A stretch of DNA of 5,048 nucleotides, taken from assembly GCA_034409055.1 (NCBI GenBank), contig DAOUMU010000487.1:1-5048 (forward strand). The letters are read 5' to 3'. This document shows, piece by piece, positions 4,912 to 5,048 of the stretch. The stretch is from DAOUMU01 sp034409055 (GTDB taxonomy: Bacteria; Chloroflexota; Anaerolineae; 4572-78; J111). Every line of letters starts with the position of its first letter. Positions within the stretch are counted from its first letter, which is position 1. Under the pieces are notes generated by a model that saw only the letters and a program-made list of their open reading frames with translations, did not search any database and was not told the origin of the DNA. The translations under genes and the position numbers were made by a program.

Positions 4912-5048
4912 AAAGTCGACACTATAGATATTCAGATAAAGATTTTGAGTTTACATAACAGAATAGTTGCGCTACATACTACATATTGGGCTTCATAATT
5001 GTGACAGATACAAGATGTGGTATAACTCAAATTATTTTACTCTGCCAA

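Noticed and set aside
4912..5048. A coding extension upstream of the 142-residue frame
   Set aside because: All three minus-strand frames are broken by stops and no recognisable protein sequence continues in any of them.

Overview
The window looks like a stretch of a Chloroflexota (Anaerolineae/Caldilineae-like) chromosome. The evidence is a GC-rich codon bias over most of it, a GT39-type membrane glycosyltransferase, a Pro/Thr-linker SH3b lipoprotein, a DUF4058 protein, and many short tandem repeats between and inside genes. The lineage call is inferred from protein style; there is no rRNA or marker gene here.

Layout: (1) Positions 1-1242 (minus) hold one open frame that runs off the left edge, a multi-pass GT-C/GT39 glycosyltransferase. 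It is interrupted in frame by two kinds of short tandem repeat, and has further heptamer repeats near its N-terminus and at the window edge. (2) Positions 1243-1511 are a divergent regulatory region. It has a leaderless-looking extended -10 promoter for the glycosyltransferase, a near-consensus promoter pointing right, one copy of a dispersed repeat and a strong palindrome. (3) Positions 1512-2600 (plus) encode a lipoprotein with a Pro/Thr linker, an SH3b domain and a six-cysteine C-terminal domain. (4) Positions 2724-3527 (plus) encode a DUF4058 protein between two direct copies of an 86-bp repeat. (5) Positions 3528-3725 are a convergent intergenic region rich in inverted heptamer repeats. 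(6) Positions 3726-4352 (minus) encode an uncharacterised 208-residue two-part protein. (7) From about 4360 the DNA becomes AT-rich; a 142-residue LGFP-motif ORF at 4483-4911 (minus) is probably what remains of a larger surface protein. Positions 4954-5048 hold nothing I can support.

The genes do not form an obvious pathway. The left genes concern the cell envelope (sugar transfer, surface lipoprotein); the others are uncharacterised accessory genes. The unifying theme is repeats: a dispersed element ending in CGTGAAA heptamers sits at three gene boundaries and brackets the DUF4058 gene, and other 7-8 bp repeats have entered the glycosyltransferase coding sequence without breaking its frame. 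I see no CRISPR array, transposase, rRNA or tRNA.
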